A stretch of DNA of 6,952 bases from Pseudomonadota bacterium (lineage in GTDB: Bacteria > Pseudomonadota > Gammaproteobacteria > Burkholderiales > Burkholderiaceae_D): assembly GCA_023416415.1 (NCBI GenBank), contig JAEZHR010000257.1, positions 1 through 6,952 of the forward strand. The letters are read 5' to 3'. The notes under the pieces were generated by a model. It did no database searches, was not told the DNA's origin, and worked only from the letters and a program-made list of their open reading frames with translations. A program made the translations under genes and the position numbers. The number at the start of each line of letters is the position of its first letter. Position 1 is the first letter of the stretch. Of the stretch, positions 6,162 to 6,952 are shown in pieces.

Positions 6162-6813
6162 ATCCATTCTGCTTTGCCATCGGATCGCTTGCGTCACGCC
6201 GTCCGCCTTCGACGCCACCGTCTCATCCGCAGCCTGCCACGGCTGCAAAAATCCCAGGCAAGTCGCTGCCATCCAGCTCATGGCAGAGCTCATGCCGTGA
6301 TTGCCTTCGCACGAGAAGGCTCGGACTTGCTCGTCGGCCAGTCGCCCGACTGCATGCGTGGTACGTGGACGAGTTAAACCCGTTCGGCTGCCGTGGGCAG
6401 CGCCTTGACTTCGCCCGGCTCTGCTACGTGGGTACGCATGAGGCGACGCATGCCCAGGAAAAGAGCACCGCACATACACGAGTGCTGCGGCTACGGGGAT
6501 CACCGTGCCGCTTCTCCACGCGCGAACATTCCTGCCGATTCAGTGCTCTCGCTCAATGAGGCGGGTGGCGGCAAGCAAGCAGTAGACAAGGGCCGGTCAC
6601 ATGTGATCCGGCATCGCCACCTGCACAATCGCGAAATCGCTGTTCGGCTGCCGCGTAACTGGCCATGTTGAATTTCAGCAGAGTGCATCATGGCCAGCCG
6701 GGCATGTATGCCGATGAATCGCAACCGGATGATTCCCCGAATGGAAAAAGCGATGAGAACGATAGACGCCGGAAAATGAGAAGCCGAAGCTTGAAGCGAG
6801 GGCGCTGAAAACA
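6162..6813. other. About 650 bp without a supportable gene
   Basis: Several open frames exist here, but none has a recognisable family, a good ribosome site and a natural start together. On the minus strand, short hydrophobic or otherwise protein-like pieces fall in three different frames: about residues 14-35 of a frame open from 6814 to 6500; an I-P-V-A-A-A-L-V-Y piece near 6475-6500; and a 33-codon frame with an ATG at 6475 ending at 6374. This could be a decayed small membrane-protein gene, but that is weakly supported. No clear terminator follows the kinase stop. A 19-bp palindrome is annotated separately. Confidence 0.5.
6593..6611. promoter_or_regulatory. 19-bp near-perfect palindrome in the gene-free stretch
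   Basis: A perfect 10-bp core, TCACATGTGA (6597-6606), is flanked by CCGG on each side (6593-6596 and 6608-6611) with a single extra T at 6607. This is a long two-fold symmetric site for a regulator dimer, yet no gene nearby obviously uses it. It may be a relic operator of a lost gene or a chance occurrence. Confidence 0.25.
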
Positions 6814-6839
6814 AAAAAGCCGGCTATTGCCGGCTTTTT
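6814..6839 (-). terminator. Intrinsic terminator downstream of the initiator tRNA gene
   Basis: A GCCGGC / GCCGGC stem (6819-6824 and 6829-6834) with a four-base loop is flanked by A5-A6 on the left and T5 on the right. Read on the minus strand it ends in six T followed by G and T4, a textbook rho-independent terminator beginning about 38 nt after the tRNA CCA end. The right-hand T run means it can also stop rightward transcription from the kinase side. Confidence 0.85.
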
Positions 6840-6847
6840 GCGCTCGA

Positions 6848-6865
6848 TCCTGCGTGAATGCAGGA
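6848..6865 (-). repeat. Small hairpin between tRNA 3' end and terminator
   Basis: TCCTGC (6848-6853) and GCAGGA (6860-6865) form a 6-bp stem with a six-base loop in the 3' trailer of the tRNA transcript. It may shape trailer processing, but nothing else supports a function. Confidence 0.3.
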
Positions 6866-6877
6866 GAACATTGTGTC

Positions 6878-6952
<75 letters not shown>

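Noticed and set aside
6382..6653. A 12-nt direct repeat, GTTCGGCTGCCG, at 6382-6393 and 6642-6653
   Set aside because: Too short and with no related flanks, target duplication or transposase gene; consistent with chance in GC-rich DNA.
6665..6808. A 47-codon plus-strand frame ending just before the terminator
   Set aside because: No ribosome site, Arg-rich, no family and no promoter; its stop near the hairpin is probably chance.
6500..6814. A minus-strand frame of 104 codons with a hydrophobic piece
   Set aside because: Its only early start is a TTG inside the terminator and no family is recognisable; kept only as part of the possible relic.

Overview
The window is GC-rich, densely coding DNA of a Gram-negative proteobacterium. 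The gene order matches membrane-bound formate dehydrogenase loci that I know mainly from Betaproteobacteria; the class assignment is an inference, since no taxonomic marker is complete. No mobile element, CRISPR array or rRNA was seen.

Region 1 (1-4036, minus strand) is a compact formate dehydrogenase (FDH) operon read towards low coordinates: a DUF3306 protein, a 704-residue multi-cluster iron-sulfur protein, a TorD-family chaperone, a 69-residue Tat-signal protein (FDH-region TAT target family), and the first 132 codons of the catalytic subunit FdhA, which runs off the left edge. Four of the junctions are a 4-bp start/stop overlap, a 46-nt gap, a 1-nt gap and a 9-nt gap, so this is probably one transcript. 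The logic is: make the molybdenum/tungsten (Mo/W) subunit in the cytoplasm, let TorD hold its Tat signal until cofactors are in, then export it folded to the periplasm to oxidise formate. The iron-sulfur protein and DUF3306 protein are conserved companions of unknown precise role.

Region 2 (4037-4388) is the divergent intergenic region. It holds an AT-rich patch with a probable -10 box for the rightward gene, two inverted repeats that could be operators, and no convincing gene. The DUF3305 gene that I remember as usually preceding DUF3306 is absent here.

Region 3 (4389-6161, plus strand) encodes a membrane-anchored sensor histidine kinase of the NarX/HisKA_3 type with two PAS domains. It probably phosphorylates a LuxR/NarL-type response regulator, but none is encoded in the window. 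Its position suggests, without proving, that it controls the FDH operon.

Region 4 (6162-6952) is about 650 bp without a supportable gene, containing one strong palindrome, then an intrinsic terminator and the 3' 75 nt of an initiator tRNA-Met gene on the minus strand, cut by the right edge.

The points most worth a second look are in the 46-nt gap before the TorD gene (a hairpin masking its ribosome site, with an FNR-like box in the loop), the Cys-to-His variation in one cluster motif of the iron-sulfur protein, and the paired Tat-signal proteins served by one chaperone. I found no clear sign of an entirely new system.
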